The translations under genes were made by a program, and so were the position numbers. A stretch of 17,262 bases of DNA from Pelagibacteraceae bacterium AG-339-N18 (GTDB taxonomy: Bacteria; Pseudomonadota; Alphaproteobacteria; Pelagibacterales; Pelagibacteraceae). The stretch covers positions 1-17,262 of the forward strand of contig QCAD01000013.1 of NCBI GenBank assembly GCA_003282055.1, given 5' to 3'. The notes under the pieces are model-generated. The model did no database searches. It was given only the letters and a program-made list of their open reading frames with translations, and was not told the DNA's origin. This document shows, one piece after another, positions 16,831 to 17,262 of the stretch; position 1 is the stretch's first letter, and every line of letters starts with the position of its first letter.

Positions 16831-17262
16831 TAAATCTCTACCATGTCATCTTTATGAACTACCTCAGATTTTGATACATATCCTAAAATTTTTTGTATTT
16901 CATTAGAATGACAGCCCATAATTAGATTTATTTCTTTGGATGAAAAAGAGCTAAGTCCACGAGCAAACTCCTTTTTTTTATTATCTAAAATTTTGATATG
17001 ATCTCCCTTATTAAATCTCCCAACCACTTTTTTAATTCCAGCCGCTAATAAACTTTTTCCACCATGAAGAGCTTTTTTTGCACCATTATCAATTATAAGT
17101 TCACCTTTAGGAGAAATTGAGCTGATTATCCACTTTTTCCTTGCATGCATTTTAGATATTTTGGAAATAAACCAAGTGCAATTATTTTCATTCTGTATTT
17201 GATGGATAGGATTAAGACTTAATCCATTAGCTATTACCATGTTGCAACCAGCCAAATTACAA
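16830..17262 (-). CDS. proB: Glutamate 5-kinase, C-terminal part (partial)
   Basis: The frame runs off the right edge of the window without a start codon; the codon at 17255-17253 is an internal TTG and not a start. About 144 residues are present. They begin near the end of the amino-acid kinase domain (AGCNMVIANG) and continue through a C-terminal PUA domain (roughly the last 85 residues, ISPKGELIIDNGAKKAL ... FARGLSSFSS). Glutamate 5-kinase phosphorylates glutamate in the first step of proline synthesis. The PUA domain shows this is the long, PUA-bearing form of the enzyme. Confidence 0.93.
   Translation of the reverse strand, partial: CNLAGCNMVIANGLSLNPIHQIQNENNCTWFISKISKMHARKKWIISSISPKGELIIDNGAKKALHGGKSLLAAGIKKVVGRFNKGDHIKILDNKKKEFARGLSSFSSKEINLIMGCHSNEIQKILGYVSKSEVVHKDDMVEI

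Noticed and set aside
17253..17255. Start of proB at this codon
   Set aside because: The codon is TTG inside the conserved kinase sequence and the frame continues upstream to the window edge; proB is simply cut by the window.

Overview
This window is strongly AT-rich, densely packed and has very short intergenic gaps. It looks like a chromosome fragment from a genome-streamlined marine alphaproteobacterium, most probably SAR11 (Pelagibacterales). The reasons are the base composition, the lysine/asparagine/isoleucine-rich proteins, an F1-only atpHAGDC operon placed after priA (an alphaproteobacterial arrangement), and the proB-proA-nadD-rsfS-ctpA-rppH cluster on the other side. The organism assignment is inference from gene content and memory of neighbourhoods; no 16S or other taxonomic marker is present.

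Layout. Bases 1-6162 (+ strand) form an accessory, cell-surface region. It holds the tail of an unidentified gene, a type IV pilin-like protein translationally coupled to it, a secreted-looking trypsin-like serine protease with unusual N- and C-terminal Cys-bearing extensions, and two tandem paralogous outer-membrane proteins. Each paralogue has a Sec signal peptide, five degenerate beta-propeller-type repeats, a helical linker and a C-terminal autotransporter-type beta barrel ending in Phe. The first paralogue (1613-3860) is split by a single-base frameshift at a seven-T tract; the second (3865-6162) is intact. An AT-only hairpin with a GUAA loop (6182-6203) separates this region from the core genes.

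Bases 6228-13080 (+ strand) are core: priA (replication restart helicase), then atpH, atpA, atpG, atpD and atpC, the complete F1 sector of ATP synthase. atpH starts at a TTG codon supported by a strong Shine-Dalgarno sequence. Bases 13073-17262 (- strand) are a second core block read toward the atp genes: proB (partial), proA, nadD, rsfS, ctpA and rppH. These are joined by overlaps or gaps of 0-17 bases, so they are almost certainly one operon. It combines proline synthesis (proB, proA), NAD synthesis (nadD), ribosome silencing (rsfS), periplasmic proteolysis (ctpA) and mRNA 5'-end processing (rppH). The two core blocks converge with an 8-base overlap of atpC and rppH.

The part most worth following up is the left region: a pilin, protease and tandem propeller-autotransporter cassette. 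Its repeats resemble the LSTPWDIST-type repeats I recall from marine phage structural proteins, and one copy is interrupted in a way that could be phase variation, decay or a sequencing error. No tRNA, rRNA, CRISPR array, insertion sequence or phage integration module was seen.
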